A stretch of DNA of 64,000 bases from assembly GCA_965227065.1 (NCBI GenBank), contig CBDDFN010000010.1:248001-312000 (forward strand). Reading direction: 5' to 3'. The position numbers were made by a program, and so were the translations under genes. Below the pieces are notes generated by a model. That model saw nothing but the letters and a program-made list of their open reading frames with translations. It had not been told where the DNA came from and did no database searches. Each line of letters opens with the position of its first letter. The stretch's first letter is position 1. This document shows, one piece after another, positions 17,422 to 27,089 of the stretch. Source of the DNA: CBDDFN01 sp965227065. GTDB taxonomy: Bacteria; Pseudomonadota; Alphaproteobacteria; SPJN01.

Positions 17422-18165
17422 ATGCCGGCCGATCCGCAGTCGCAATCGCTCACGGTCAGTGAGACGATCACCCAGTTGAGCGATCTGCTCGCCCGCATGG
17501 GCGGGCTGACCGAAACCCAGTTGGCCGTTGCCACCGACGCGCTGGTGAAACGCGACAGCCGTCTGGCGCGCGAAACCATTGAGCGCGATGATGAGCTCGA
17601 CAGTTTTGAACATGCGATCGAGGAAAAGGCGCTGGAACTGATGAGTGCCGGTGAAGGCGCGCGGCCCGTTATGGCCGAAAGCCTGGCCATCATCAAAATC
17701 GCGGCTGACCTCGAACGCATCGGCGATCTGGCGAAAAACATTGCCAAGCGCGCTTTGGTGCTCAACCAGTCACCGCCGTTCAAATCGGTGCAGGGCGTCA
17801 GCCGGATGATCCGGCAGGTGCAAATCCAGCTCAAAGATGTGCTCGATGCCTTCATCGCGCGCGATGGCGAGAAGGCCCGCGCGGTGTGGGAATATGATGA
17901 GGCGATTGATGACCTCAACAATTCGCTGTTTCGCGAACTGCTGACCTACATGATGGAAAATCCGCGCAACATCACCGCCTGCACGCATTTGCTGTTCATG
18001 GCCAAGAATGTTGAGCGCATCGGCGATCATTGCACCAATATTGCCGAGATCGTCTTTGCCTTGTCGACGGGTGTGTCGCTCGGCGATGACCGGCCCAAAA
18101 CCGATGATACCAGCCTCACCATGGTGCAGACGCCCGCCTCTGCGCACAACGGAGATGATCAATGA
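17422..18165 (+). CDS. phoU: Phosphate signalling protein PhoU
   Basis: A 247-residue PhoU with its two repeated helical-bundle halves, each carrying the metal-binding type motif (IKIAADLERIGDLAKNIAKR and MAKNVERIGDHCTNIAE). PhoU links phosphate supply to the PhoR kinase and normally works with the PstB ATPase; no pst genes are present here. ATG 17422 with a GAAAGAG site is preferred; an upstream in-frame start would add an atypical 27-residue N-terminus. It overlaps phoB by 4 nt (ATGA). Confidence 0.93.
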   Translation: MPADPQSQSLTVSETITQLSDLLARMGGLTETQLAVATDALVKRDSRLARETIERDDELDSFEHAIEEKALELMSAGEGARPVMAESLAIIKIAADLERIGDLAKNIAKRALVLNQSPPFKSVQGVSRMIRQVQIQLKDVLDAFIARDGEKARAVWEYDEAIDDLNNSLFRELLTYMMENPRNITACTHLLFMAKNVERIGDHCTNIAEIVFALSTGVSLGDDRPKTDDTSLTMVQTPASAHNGDDQ

Positions 18166-18857
18166 GCAATCCCCGCATTCTGGTTGTTGAGGATGAAGAC
18201 GCGCTCGTCACCCTGCTGCGCTACAATCTCGAAGCCGAGGGTTTCACCGTTGATGTCGCCTATGATGGCGAAGAAGCATTGACCGCCATCTCAGAGCAGT
18301 TGCCCGATCTGGTGTTGCTGGACTGGATGATGCCCAAATTGTCGGGCATTGAGGTGTGCCGGGCAATCCGGGCCGACCGCGAGGCGGCCAATATTCCGAT
18401 CATTATGCTGACCGCGCGCGGGGAAGAAGCCGACCGCATTCGCGGCCTCGATACCGGCGCTGATGATTATCTCGTCAAGCCGTTCTCGCCCAAGGAACTG
18501 GTGGCCCGTGTCCGCGCGGTGCTGCGCCGGGTGCGGCCTGCCTCGACCGCCGAACAGCTCGCCTTTGAAGACCTGGTGCTCGACCGGACACGGCGGCGGG
18601 TCTATCGCGGCGGGGTCGAAATTCATCTGGGTCCGACTGAATTCCGCCTGCTCGATCATTTCATGTCCAATCCCGGCCGGGTCTATTCCCGTGAGCAATT
18701 GCTCGATGCGGTGTGGGGCCGGGATGTCTATGTCGAACTCAGAACCGTGGACGTTCATATTCGCCGTTTGCGCAAGGCGATCAATGAAGGCGATCTGCCT
18801 GATTTGATCCGTACGGTGCGCGCGGCGGGCTATGCGCTGGACAGACCCAACAGCTAA
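18162..18857 (+). CDS. phoB: Phosphate regulon response regulator PhoB
   Basis: An OmpR/PhoB-family regulator of 231 residues. The receiver domain has the acidic pocket (VEDEDA), the phospho-acceptor aspartate in LVLLDWMMPKLSG, and the LTARG and YLVKPFSP signature residues. The C-terminal winged-helix DNA-binding domain contains FRLLDHFM and RTVDVHIRRLRKAI. Position after phoU identifies it as PhoB rather than another OmpR-type regulator. Candidate target sites in this window are upstream of phoU and phoX. Confidence 0.95.
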   Translation: MSNPRILVVEDEDALVTLLRYNLEAEGFTVDVAYDGEEALTAISEQLPDLVLLDWMMPKLSGIEVCRAIRADREAANIPIIMLTARGEEADRIRGLDTGADDYLVKPFSPKELVARVRAVLRRVRPASTAEQLAFEDLVLDRTRRRVYRGGVEIHLGPTEFRLLDHFMSNPGRVYSREQLLDAVWGRDVYVELRTVDVHIRRLRKAINEGDLPDLIRTVRAAGYALDRPNS

Positions 18858-18889
18858 TGACATGGTTCCTGCCAATAGGGGGGAACAGC

Positions 18890-19312
18890 ATGTCCATTAT
18901 TGAACCGACAGACGATCAGATCAAAGCCTTCATGAGCGGGCCGCAGGATGCGCCCTTTGTGATGGTCAATCTCAACAAATATCGCGAACGGGCCGTCTAT
19001 CCCGCCGATTATGACGGCGCACAGGGCCCTGCCGATTGTCCGGGACGGGAAGCTTATTACCGCTATGGCGCCGAGGCGTTTCAGGCGATTGCCGCGGTGG
19101 GCGGTGAAATCATTTTCTCCGGCGAAACCATGCTGTCGAATTTCGCCCCCCAGGGGGAAGTCTATGACGATGTCGTTCTGGTCCGTTATCCTGGCTTTCA
19201 GAATTTCTTTTCGATGATGGACCGGCCTGCCTATGTTGCTTCATTCGTGCACAGGCTGGCCGGGCTTGAGGCCGCAAAAGTCTTTCCGGTGCTTGATCAA
19301 GCCCAAAAATAG
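18890..19312 (+). CDS. DUF1330 family protein
   Basis: A 140-residue protein of the DUF1330 (ferredoxin-like, dimeric alpha/beta barrel) group, recognised by FVMVNLNKYRERA, the YYRYGAEAF segment, the DDVVLVRYPGFQNFFSMMD block and a C-terminal RLAGLEAAKVFP. Function is unknown across the family. ATG 18890 follows a GGGGGGAA purine run. It starts 32 nt after phoB and may be read through from that operon. Confidence 0.8.
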   Translation: MSIIEPTDDQIKAFMSGPQDAPFVMVNLNKYRERAVYPADYDGAQGPADCPGREAYYRYGAEAFQAIAAVGGEIIFSGETMLSNFAPQGEVYDDVVLVRYPGFQNFFSMMDRPAYVASFVHRLAGLEAAKVFPVLDQAQK

Positions 19313-19404
19313 GCGTGAACTGACCCAAAGCCGTCACTTTTGTGCAAAGGCGCGCGCCTAGGATCGCACCACGTCCAAGTGTGACGGCAGGCAGGGAGCG
19401 CATC

Positions 19405-22400
19405 ATGGCAGCCAAACGCGATGACACCACCATATCGGCTTCGGGACTGGAGCATGGCTCGCTTCATGCGCGCCGCCGCAAGCTCAATCAGGACAAAGCC
19501 GATCAGCGCCGCGCCGACCTTGCCAGACTGATCGAAGCTAAGCTCAAAGCGCCCGAAAAAGATGCGGTTCTGGGTTTTGCCGATACATTCTACACCGCCA
19601 CCCAGGCCGATGATCTGTGCGACCGCCCCGCCGAGCAATTGTTCGGCGCGGTGATGACCGCATGGCGGCATCTTGCCAAGCGCGCGCCGGGTGAGGCGCT
19701 GATCGATCTGATCAATCCCCGCATGGCCGAACATGGCTGGAGCTGTGCGCACACGGTGGTGTCGATTGTCACCGATGACATGCCGTTTCTCGTGGCCTCG
19801 ATCACCAATGCGCTTGTGGCTGAAGGCATCCAGCTTCATCTGGTGGTGCATCCGGTTGTCGAAACCAAACGCAATGACGCCGGTGTGCGTGATGCGGCCG
19901 GTCAACCTGTGCGCGAGGCTGTCATCCATATCGAAATTGACGAGCAGCCCGAAGGCGAGGCGCTCGACAGGCTGACCGCCCAGCTTAAGGGCGTCATGAC
20001 CGATGTCCGCGCCAGCGTTGAAGACTGGCCGCAAATGCTCGACAAATTGTCGGTCGTGATGGACGAGCTGAAAGCAAGCCCGCCCAAAATCGAAGCCGAA
20101 GAGGTCGATGAGGTGCTGGCCTTTCTCGACTGGCTCAAGGTCGGCAATTTCACATTTGTGGGCGTGCGCGACTATTCGTTTGAGCCGGGCAGTGACGGCG
20201 ATCTGATGCTGGAACCCGGCGAGGGGCTGGGCATTCTGCGCGACCCGGAGGTTCATGTGCTGCGCGGCGCGTCGGGTCACACCGCCGTCACCGCCCAGGT
20301 ACGCGCCTATCTCGAACAACCCGACCCCATCCTGACCATGAAGGCCAATATCCGCTCGACCGTGCACCGGCCGGTCTATCTCGATTATGTCGGGGTCAAG
20401 CGGTTCAATGCCGAGGGCGTGGCGGTCGGGGAAACACGCTTTGTCGGCCTGTTCACCGCAAACGCTTACACAAGCTCCATCCTCAATATTCCGCATTTCC
20501 GCCGCAAGGCTGCCGCGGTGATGGCCGAAGCGGGCTTTTCCCACGACGGGCATGACGGCAAGGCGCTGTTGAATGTGCTGGAAACCTTCCCGCGCGATGA
20601 GTTCATTCAGATCGACCCTGAGACACTCTATGATTATGCGCTCGGCATCATGCATTTGCAGGAACGCCCGCGCACCCGGCTGTTTGTTCGTCAGGACCGC
20701 TATCGCCGCTTCTGTTCCGCGCTGGTTTACATGCCGCGCGAACGCTACAATTCCGACATTCGCGCCGAGGTCGGCAAGCTTCTGGTGAAAGCGCTCAATG
20801 GGCGCTTATCCGCATATTACCCCGCCTTTGGTGAGGATGCGCTGGCGCGGGTTCATTTCATCATCGGCACCGATGCCGAAACCGCGGTTGAGCTTGATGC
20901 CGAAGCGGTGCGGGCGTTGGAAGACACCATTGCTGAAAAGGTGCGTGACTGGCGCGACGGGCTGAACGAGGCGCTGATCGAGGCGCGCGGCGAGGCGCTC
21001 GGCAACTCGCTTTATGCCTGTTACCGCAACGCTTTTTCGGTCGGCTACCGGGCAAGCTTTGACCCTCATATTGCGGTGTCCGACATTGAGCAGGTCGAAC
21101 ATGTCAAGGACACCGGCGCGCTGCAATTGGCGCTGTACCGCCGCATGGAAGATCAAAGCTTTGAGGCGCGCTTCAAAATTTTCAAGACCGGCGAAGCGGT
21201 GGCCTTGTCGGACTGTCTACCCATGCTGGAAAATCTTGGCGTGCGGGTGATTTCCGAGGCTGCCTATTCGATTGAACCGCGCGGGGCCGAACATGTGGCG
21301 CTGCATGATTTCATGATCGAAACCCAGGATCAGGCGCCGCTTGATCTCGATGCGGTGCGGTCGAATTTCGAGCAGGCCTTTGCGTGCGTGTGGGCAGGCC
21401 GGTGCGAAAATGACGGTTTCAACAAACTCGTACTGACCGCCGAACTGGGCTGGACCGACATTGCATTGCTGCGGGCCTATGCCAAATATCTGCGCCAGAC
21501 CGGCACGCCGTTCAGCCAGGCCTTCATGGAAGAAGCGCTCAACAGCCACGGGCAGATCGCGCGTCATCTGGCGCAGCTGTTTCACGCCCGGTTTGACCCC
21601 GGCTTCGATGGTGACCGCGCCCAGGCGCAGACCGGCATTCAAGAGGCAATCATGGCCGAGCTTGATGCGGTTTCAAGCCTTGATCAGGACCGGATGATCC
21701 GCCGCTTTGTCAATCTGATCACAAACACGCTGCGGACCAATGCCTATCAGGCGGGCGCGGATGGGGCGCGTCATGCCTATCAATCCTTCAAGATTGACAG
21801 CCAGAAGGTTGAAGGGCTTCCCCTGCCCCGGCCCCATGTGGAAATCTTTGTCTATTCGCCCCAGGTTGAGGGCGTGCATCTGCGCTTCGGCAAGGTGGCG
21901 CGCGGGGGCTTGCGCTGGTCGGACCGGCGGGAGGATTTCCGCACCGAGGTTCTGGGCCTGGTGAAGGCCCAGCAGGTCAAAAATGCCGTCATTGTGCCGG
22001 TCGGCTCCAAAGGCGGGTTTGTACCGAAACGTCTGCCACCGCCGACCGACCGGGATGCGTGGATGGCTGAAGGGATTTCGAGCTACAAGACCTTTATCTC
22101 AGGCCTGCTTGATGTCACCGATGATCTTGAAGGCGACGGGATCACCCCGCCCCGGGACGTGGTGCGTCATGATGAGGATGATCCTTATCTGGTGGTGGCC
22201 GCCGACAAGGGCACCGCAACGTTTTCTGACTTTGCCAATGAGTTGTCGACAGGCCGGGGCTTCTGGCTGGGGGACGCGTTCGCATCGGGCGGCAAGAACG
22301 GCTACGATCACAAAAAAATGGGCATCACCGCGCGCGGAGCTTGGGAAGCGGTCAAGCGTCACTTCCGCGAACTGGGCACCGATATTCAGAACGAGCCGTT

Positions 22401-24300
22401 CCGTGTGATCGGCATTGGTGACATGTCGGGCGATGTGTTCGGTAATGGCATGTTGTTGTCGCGCTATATCAAGCTGGTTGCGGCTTTTGACCATCGCGAC
22501 ATTTTCATCGATCCTGATCCCGACACGGCGGCGAGCTTTGAAGAACGCCAGCGTTTGTTCGACAAGGGCCGCTCAACCTGGCAGGACTATGACCGTTCGG
22601 TCATGTCGGACGGCGGCGGCATCTTCTCCCGCTCGGCAAAATCAATTCCGCTCACCCCGCAAATTCAGGCGCTGATCGGCGAGAGTGCATCGTCGATGGC
22701 ACCACTTGATCTCATCAATGCGCTGTTAAAGGCCCAGTGTGACCTGTTGTGGTTCGGCGGCATCGGCACCTATATCAAGGCGAGCAGCGAAAGCCATGCC
22801 GATGTGGGCGACAAGGCCAATGACGGCTTGCGCATCAATGGCAATCAGCTGGGTGCGCGGGTGATTGGCGAAGGCGGCAATCTGGGTGTCACGCAACTGG
22901 GCCGCATTGAAGCGAGCCGCGCAGGCGTCAAGCTCAACACTGATGCGGTGGACAATTCCGCGGGCGTTGATTGCTCCGACCATGAAGTCAATATCAAGAT
23001 CCTTCTCAATAAGGTCGTGCGCGACGGCGACATGACCGAAAAGCAGCGTGACGAGTTGCTGGCCGAGATGACCGACGAGGTGGCGCGCCTGGTGCTGGAA
23101 GACAATTACCGCCAGACTCAGGCGTTGACCCTGACCGAGCAACGCGGATCAGAGGCGCTGGAAATTCAGGCGCGCTTCATGCGGGCGCTGGAGCGTGAAG
23201 GCCGGCTCAACCGCGCGGTAGAATTCCTGCCCGATGATGAAGAGATTGAAAACCGTCTGAAGACCGGCGGCACGCTGGCGCGGCCTGAACTGTGTGTGAT
23301 CCTGGCCTATGCCAAGCTCGCCATCTTCGATGCGATCCTCGACAGTTTCCTGCCCGATGATCCTTATCTGGAACGCGAGCTGTTCCTGTATTTCCCCGAA
23401 GTGCTGCGTGACCGCTATCAAGAGGCGATCAGCAGCCACCGGCTGCGCCGGGAGATCATCGCAACCCGTCTGTCAAATTCCATCGTCAATCGCGGCGGCC
23501 CGACGCTCGTCTCTTACATTGAAGAAGAATCGGGGGCGTCGGTAGCCGACATTGTCCGGGCTTATGCGGCGGCGCGTGACAGTTTTGGCCTGCGCGTCCT
23601 GTGGGATGCGATTGATGAGCTTGACAATCGCGTCGATGCAGCATTGCAAACCGAAATGCTGCAAAAGATCAGGCAGCTTCTGCGCCGTACGATCCTGTGG
23701 CTGCTCGCCAATTCAGGCCAGCCGCCGGAAATCGACATTGAGCATACCGTGTCGGATTTCGGTCCCTACCTCGCGGACTTGTCGGACAATCTGCGGGACT
23801 GTCTGACCGAAACCGAGCGGGATGAGTTTGATGCCATGCGTGATCATCTGACGGGCGCAGGCGTGCCGGAAGATTTGGCCTCGCGCGTTGCCGGTCTTGA
23901 TGCGCTGCGTGCCGGTCCCGATATTGTCGAGATTGCCCGTCACGCTGATGTGCCGGTGGTGGAAACCGCCAAGGCCTATGCGGTCATCGGGGCGGAAACA
24001 GGGCTTGTCTATCTGCGTGACAAGGCAGCGGGATTGCCGGCGGAACATCACTGGGACCGTCAGGCGGTGCGCGGCATCAATGAGGGTCTGTTTGCCCATC
24101 AGCGCCGCATGACCGAGGCGGCGCTCGCGGTGGATGTGGATGCCGCGCGTCTTGATGGCCGGGCGGCGGCCGAGCATTTCCTCAAAGTGCGTCAGGCCGC
24201 CTTTGACCGCCCCCGTGCGCTGATTGCGGATATGAAAAAATCCGATACGGTCAGCCTGTCCGAACTGGTCGTCGCCAATATGGCCTTTGCCAATCTGTAG
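19405..24300 (+). CDS. gdhZ: NAD-specific glutamate dehydrogenase, 180-kDa class
   Basis: A protein of about 1,631 residues, the size of the GDH-180 class, which deaminates glutamate to 2-oxoglutarate for use as carbon and nitrogen source. The long N-terminal half holds ACT-like regulatory modules. The catalytic domain is marked by KVARGGLRWSDRREDF, VKNAVIVPVGSKGGFVPK and the Rossmann segment RVIGIGDMSGDVFGNGML. In Caulobacter the homologue GdhZ also tunes cell division; that role is an inference here. ATG 19405, with an AGGGAG site, is preferred over in-frame starts upstream. Confidence 0.95.
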   Translation: MAAKRDDTTISASGLEHGSLHARRRKLNQDKADQRRADLARLIEAKLKAPEKDAVLGFADTFYTATQADDLCDRPAEQLFGAVMTAWRHLAKRAPGEALIDLINPRMAEHGWSCAHTVVSIVTDDMPFLVASITNALVAEGIQLHLVVHPVVETKRNDAGVRDAAGQPVREAVIHIEIDEQPEGEALDRLTAQLKGVMTDVRASVEDWPQMLDKLSVVMDELKASPPKIEAEEVDEVLAFLDWLKVGNFTFVGVRDYSFEPGSDGDLMLEPGEGLGILRDPEVHVLRGASGHTAVTAQVRAYLEQPDPILTMKANIRSTVHRPVYLDYVGVKRFNAEGVAVGETRFVGLFTANAYTSSILNIPHFRRKAAAVMAEAGFSHDGHDGKALLNVLETFPRDEFIQIDPETLYDYALGIMHLQERPRTRLFVRQDRYRRFCSALVYMPRERYNSDIRAEVGKLLVKALNGRLSAYYPAFGEDALARVHFIIGTDAETAVELDAEAVRALEDTIAEKVRDWRDGLNEALIEARGEALGNSLYACYRNAFSVGYRASFDPHIAVSDIEQVEHVKDTGALQLALYRRMEDQSFEARFKIFKTGEAVALSDCLPMLENLGVRVISEAAYSIEPRGAEHVALHDFMIETQDQAPLDLDAVRSNFEQAFACVWAGRCENDGFNKLVLTAELGWTDIALLRAYAKYLRQTGTPFSQAFMEEALNSHGQIARHLAQLFHARFDPGFDGDRAQAQTGIQEAIMAELDAVSSLDQDRMIRRFVNLITNTLRTNAYQAGADGARHAYQSFKIDSQKVEGLPLPRPHVEIFVYSPQVEGVHLRFGKVARGGLRWSDRREDFRTEVLGLVKAQQVKNAVIVPVGSKGGFVPKRLPPPTDRDAWMAEGISSYKTFISGLLDVTDDLEGDGITPPRDVVRHDEDDPYLVVAADKGTATFSDFANELSTGRGFWLGDAFASGGKNGYDHKKMGITARGAWEAVKRHFRELGTDIQNEPFRVIGIGDMSGDVFGNGMLLSRYIKLVAAFDHRDIFIDPDPDTAASFEERQRLFDKGRSTWQDYDRSVMSDGGGIFSRSAKSIPLTPQIQALIGESASSMAPLDLINALLKAQCDLLWFGGIGTYIKASSESHADVGDKANDGLRINGNQLGARVIGEGGNLGVTQLGRIEASRAGVKLNTDAVDNSAGVDCSDHEVNIKILLNKVVRDGDMTEKQRDELLAEMTDEVARLVLEDNYRQTQALTLTEQRGSEALEIQARFMRALEREGRLNRAVEFLPDDEEIENRLKTGGTLARPELCVILAYAKLAIFDAILDSFLPDDPYLERELFLYFPEVLRDRYQEAISSHRLRREIIATRLSNSIVNRGGPTLVSYIEEESGASVADIVRAYAAARDSFGLRVLWDAIDELDNRVDAALQTEMLQKIRQLLRRTILWLLANSGQPPEIDIEHTVSDFGPYLADLSDNLRDCLTETERDEFDAMRDHLTGAGVPEDLASRVAGLDALRAGPDIVEIARHADVPVVETAKAYAVIGAETGLVYLRDKAAGLPAEHHWDRQAVRGINEGLFAHQRRMTEAALAVDVDAARLDGRAAAEHFLKVRQAAFDRPRALIADMKKSDTVSLSELVVANMAFANL

Positions 24301-24323
24301 TATGCCGCGGGCGCGGGTGGCGC

Positions 24324-25265
24324 TTACTGCAATCCGACCGAGGCGAGGAATGCTGTGATGCGTTTCTCGGTATCGGCGCGCACATCCGCCCGGAAAGTGC
24401 CTTTGGCCTTTTTGTTGTCAAAGCCGTGATCGGCACCCTCATAAGTGTGGGCGCGGATCGGGAAGCCCGACTGGCTGGCCCGCGCAGCGACCGCTTCGCA
24501 CGCCTCGTGCGGCACAATCCGGTCGGCCCCGCCATTGAGCATCAAAAGCGGAATACGGACATTGAGGCCCAGTTTCTGAACCTCGGCCAACTGGCCGCAA
24601 TAGGGATAAAGGGTGATCACGCCGCGTACGCCCTGCAAGGTGGCGGGCTGGCCCGATTTCATCCGCACCGGTTGGGTCAGGGTCGGCGGATTGCGCTTGG
24701 GCGGGTTGAGCGCCATCAGATCAAGTGCGGTCCAGCCGCCATGGGACCAGCCCATAATGATGATGCGGTTGGGATCAATATTGGGATTGGTTTTGACATC
24801 GGCGAGACCGACCATGGCATCGGCCGTACGCTCGGTGCCGGTCAGGCGGCGGCCAGTGCACACTTCTTTGATCTGCGGGCCTTTCCAGCCCCGGCCCTTG
24901 TACGAATTGATGGCGTAGACGGCGAAGCCGCGCGCCCGCCACCAATTGCCCCAATCGACATGATTGGGCGCAAGCCCCCCGCAGCCATGCAGGAAGACGA
25001 CCAGCGGGAAGGGGCCCTGGCGGTTTTGCGGCAACAGCAGAATATCGTTGGGCAGCAGGATTTGCTGCAGCACTTCCTGGCTGGTCTGCGGGCCATAGGT
25101 TTTGGTGGTCGCGATCTGGTGATGCTGCGCGCCTTGTTTGTTGGCCGCCTGGGCGGCGCGCGCCACCTGCCGGGGCTTGGGCATTTGCATGCCCTGACAC
25201 GCCACAAGGCTGCCAACAGCCAGAAGTGAAACAAACAGACTGATGGCTCTTTTTTTCTTGAGCAT
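24324..25265 (-). CDS. Dienelactone-hydrolase-like alpha/beta hydrolase lipoprotein
   Basis: A protein of about 313 residues with an N-terminal signal peptide ending in lipobox SLVAC (lipidation at the Cys of ACQGM), so probably periplasmic and lipid-anchored. The alpha/beta-hydrolase features are an HGCGGLAPNH oxyanion region, nucleophile serine in GWSHGG, acid in NGGADRIVP and histidine in GADHGFD. It belongs to the dienelactone hydrolase family in the broad sense; the substrate is unknown. ATG 25265 is chosen because it places the positively charged MLKKKRA at the N-terminus. Confidence 0.85.
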   Translation of the reverse strand: MLKKKRAISLFVSLLAVGSLVACQGMQMPKPRQVARAAQAANKQGAQHHQIATTKTYGPQTSQEVLQQILLPNDILLLPQNRQGPFPLVVFLHGCGGLAPNHVDWGNWWRARGFAVYAINSYKGRGWKGPQIKEVCTGRRLTGTERTADAMVGLADVKTNPNIDPNRIIIMGWSHGGWTALDLMALNPPKRNPPTLTQPVRMKSGQPATLQGVRGVITLYPYCGQLAEVQKLGLNVRIPLLMLNGGADRIVPHEACEAVAARASQSGFPIRAHTYEGADHGFDNKKAKGTFRADVRADTEKRITAFLASVGLQ

Positions 25266-25292
25266 CACGACACCCACCGATGATTGTTTTTA

Positions 25293-26885
25293 TCAGTGCC
25301 GGAAGTGTCGCATACCTGTCAGCACCATGGCCAGACCTGCTTCGTCGGCGGCTGCAATAACATCATCGTCACGGATCGACCCGCCGGGCTGAATGACGGC
25401 GGTCGCGCCAGCGTCGGCTGCCGCCAAAAGCCCGTCAGCGAAGGGGAAAAAGGCGTCGGACGCCACAACCGAGCCCTGGGTCAGCGGGGCGTCAAGACCG
25501 GCGGCCTCAGCCGCATCCATCGCCTTGCGCGCGGCGATCCGGGCTGAATCCAGACGGCTCATCTGGCCTGCGCCAATCCCGGCGGTGGCGCCGTTTTTGG
25601 CATAGACGATGGCGTTTGATTTGACATGTTTGGCGACCCGGAAAGCGAATTTGAGGTCCGACAATTCCTGTTCGGTCGGCGCACGCTTGGTGACGACTTT
25701 CAGATCCAGTGCATCGACGGTGCCGTGATCGCGGCTTTGCACCAGCATGCCGCTTGCCAAAGCCTTGAAGGTGAGGCCGGGCGCGGCGGGGTCGGGCAGC
25801 CCGCCGGTCAGCAACAGGCGCAGATTTTTTTTCGCCGCGATGACGGCTTTCGCCGCCTCATCGGCATCAGGCGCAATGATCACCTCGGTGAAGATGCCGG
25901 TGACCGCTTTGGCGGTGGCTTCGTCCAAGGGCTGGTTAAGCGCGATGATGCCGCCAAAGGCCGACACCGGATCGCATTGCAGCGCCTTTTCATAGGCCTC
26001 GACAAGGCTTGCGCCGGTTGCCACGCCGCAGGGATTGGCATGTTTGATGATTGCGACGGCCGGGCTTTGCGCCGGTGAAAATTCCGCCACCAGTTCAAAG
26101 GCCGCGTCGGTGTCATTGAGATTATTGTAGCTCAGCGCTTTGCCCTGGATTTGGGTCGCGGTGGCGATGCCGGGACGGGATTTGCCGAAGCGGTAATAGG
26201 CGGCGTCCTGATGAGGGTTTTCGCCGTAGCGCAACAATTCGTCCCGCTCCCCGCCGACGACAAAGCGCTGCGGCAGCGGATCATTCAATTCACCGGCAAA
26301 CCACTGGCTGATCGCCGCGTCATAGGCGCCGGTGCGGGCATAGGCTTTGGCGGCCAGTGTGCGCCGCAGATCATGACTGGTGGCGCCGTCATTTTGATCA
26401 AGCTCGGCCAGCAGCGGGGCATAATCGGATGTGTCGACAATCACGGTGACCGAGCGGTGATTTTTCGCCGCTGAGCGGATCATGGCCGGGCCGCCAATAT
26501 CGATATTTTCGATGGTGGTTTCAAAGTCGGCACCGCGCGCCACAGTCTCTTCAAACGGGTAGAGATTGACCACCACCAGATCGATTGCGCCAATGTCATG
26601 ATCTGCCATGCTGGCGAGGTGGTCATCCTTGTCGCGCAGCGCAAGCAGGCCGCCATGGACCTTGGGGTGCAGGGTCTTGACCCGGCCATCCATCATTTCA
26701 GGAAAGCCGGTATAGTCGGACACTTCGCGCACCGGGACGCCGGCCTCGGCGAGCATTTTGGCTGAGCCGCCGGTCGACAGGATTTCGACATTGCGCGCGG
26801 CCAGCGCCTGGCCGAGATCCACAAGGCCCTCCTTATCGGAGACGGATATCAAAGCGCGGCGGATGGCGACGAGATCATTGGCCAT
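25293..26885 (-). CDS. purH: Bifunctional AICAR formyltransferase / IMP cyclohydrolase
   Basis: PurH catalyses the last two steps of de novo IMP synthesis. The N-terminal MGS-like cyclohydrolase domain shows RRALISVSDK, ILSTGGSAKML and DGRVKTLHPKVHGG. The C-terminal transformylase domain shows RYGENPHQDAA, KHANPCGVA and the terminal block with ASDAFFPFADG. The length, 530 residues, is standard. The start is ATG 26885, 5 codons inside a longer open frame. It follows htpX-rsmB-rpe-heparinase on the same strand, with a repeat and an inverted repeat in between. Confidence 0.96.
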   Translation of the reverse strand: MANDLVAIRRALISVSDKEGLVDLGQALAARNVEILSTGGSAKMLAEAGVPVREVSDYTGFPEMMDGRVKTLHPKVHGGLLALRDKDDHLASMADHDIGAIDLVVVNLYPFEETVARGADFETTIENIDIGGPAMIRSAAKNHRSVTVIVDTSDYAPLLAELDQNDGATSHDLRRTLAAKAYARTGAYDAAISQWFAGELNDPLPQRFVVGGERDELLRYGENPHQDAAYYRFGKSRPGIATATQIQGKALSYNNLNDTDAAFELVAEFSPAQSPAVAIIKHANPCGVATGASLVEAYEKALQCDPVSAFGGIIALNQPLDEATAKAVTGIFTEVIIAPDADEAAKAVIAAKKNLRLLLTGGLPDPAAPGLTFKALASGMLVQSRDHGTVDALDLKVVTKRAPTEQELSDLKFAFRVAKHVKSNAIVYAKNGATAGIGAGQMSRLDSARIAARKAMDAAEAAGLDAPLTQGSVVASDAFFPFADGLLAAADAGATAVIQPGGSIRDDDVIAAADEAGLAMVLTGMRHFRH

Positions 26886-26913
26886 GAAATAGACCCCCAA
26901 GAAAAGACAGATG

Positions 26914-26951
26914 GGGGCTCATAGCATGGTGCGCGGCGAAGGTTGAGCCCC
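26914..26951 (-). promoter_or_regulatory. Inverted repeat in the purH leader
   Basis: GGGGCTCA (26914-26921) and TGAGCCCC (26944-26951) are perfect 8-bp arms separated by 22 nt, 29-66 nt upstream of the purH start codon. There is no T-tract on the minus strand, so it is more likely an operator or leader structure than a terminator. Confidence 0.4.
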
Positions 26952-26980
26952 ACTGTGTCGCGGCCCGCCTTGCGCAATCC

Positions 26981-27086
26981 CGTCATTCCGGGGCGGAGCG
27001 TGGCTCCGAACCCGGAATCTGAAACCGGCAGGGTGTTCCGACATCAGATCCCGGGTTCATCGCACAGGCGATACCCCGGGATGACG
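26981..27086. repeat. REP/BIME-like two-hairpin repeat, copy 1
   Basis: It begins CGTCATTCCGG and ends CCCCGGGATGACG. Internally it carries CCCGGAATCTGA and, facing it, CAGATCCCGGG, so it folds as two hairpins head to head inside outer inverted ends. It lies between the heparinase-like gene and purH. Four similar copies occur at 32160-32291, 32306-32438, 34516-34664 and 47191-47308. Confidence 0.8.
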
Positions 27087-27089
27087 AAT

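Noticed and set aside
19297..20655. Long minus-strand reading frame (about 450 codons)
   Set aside because: It is antisense to the glutamate dehydrogenase gene, has no family features, and reflects the GC-rich codon pattern of the true gene.
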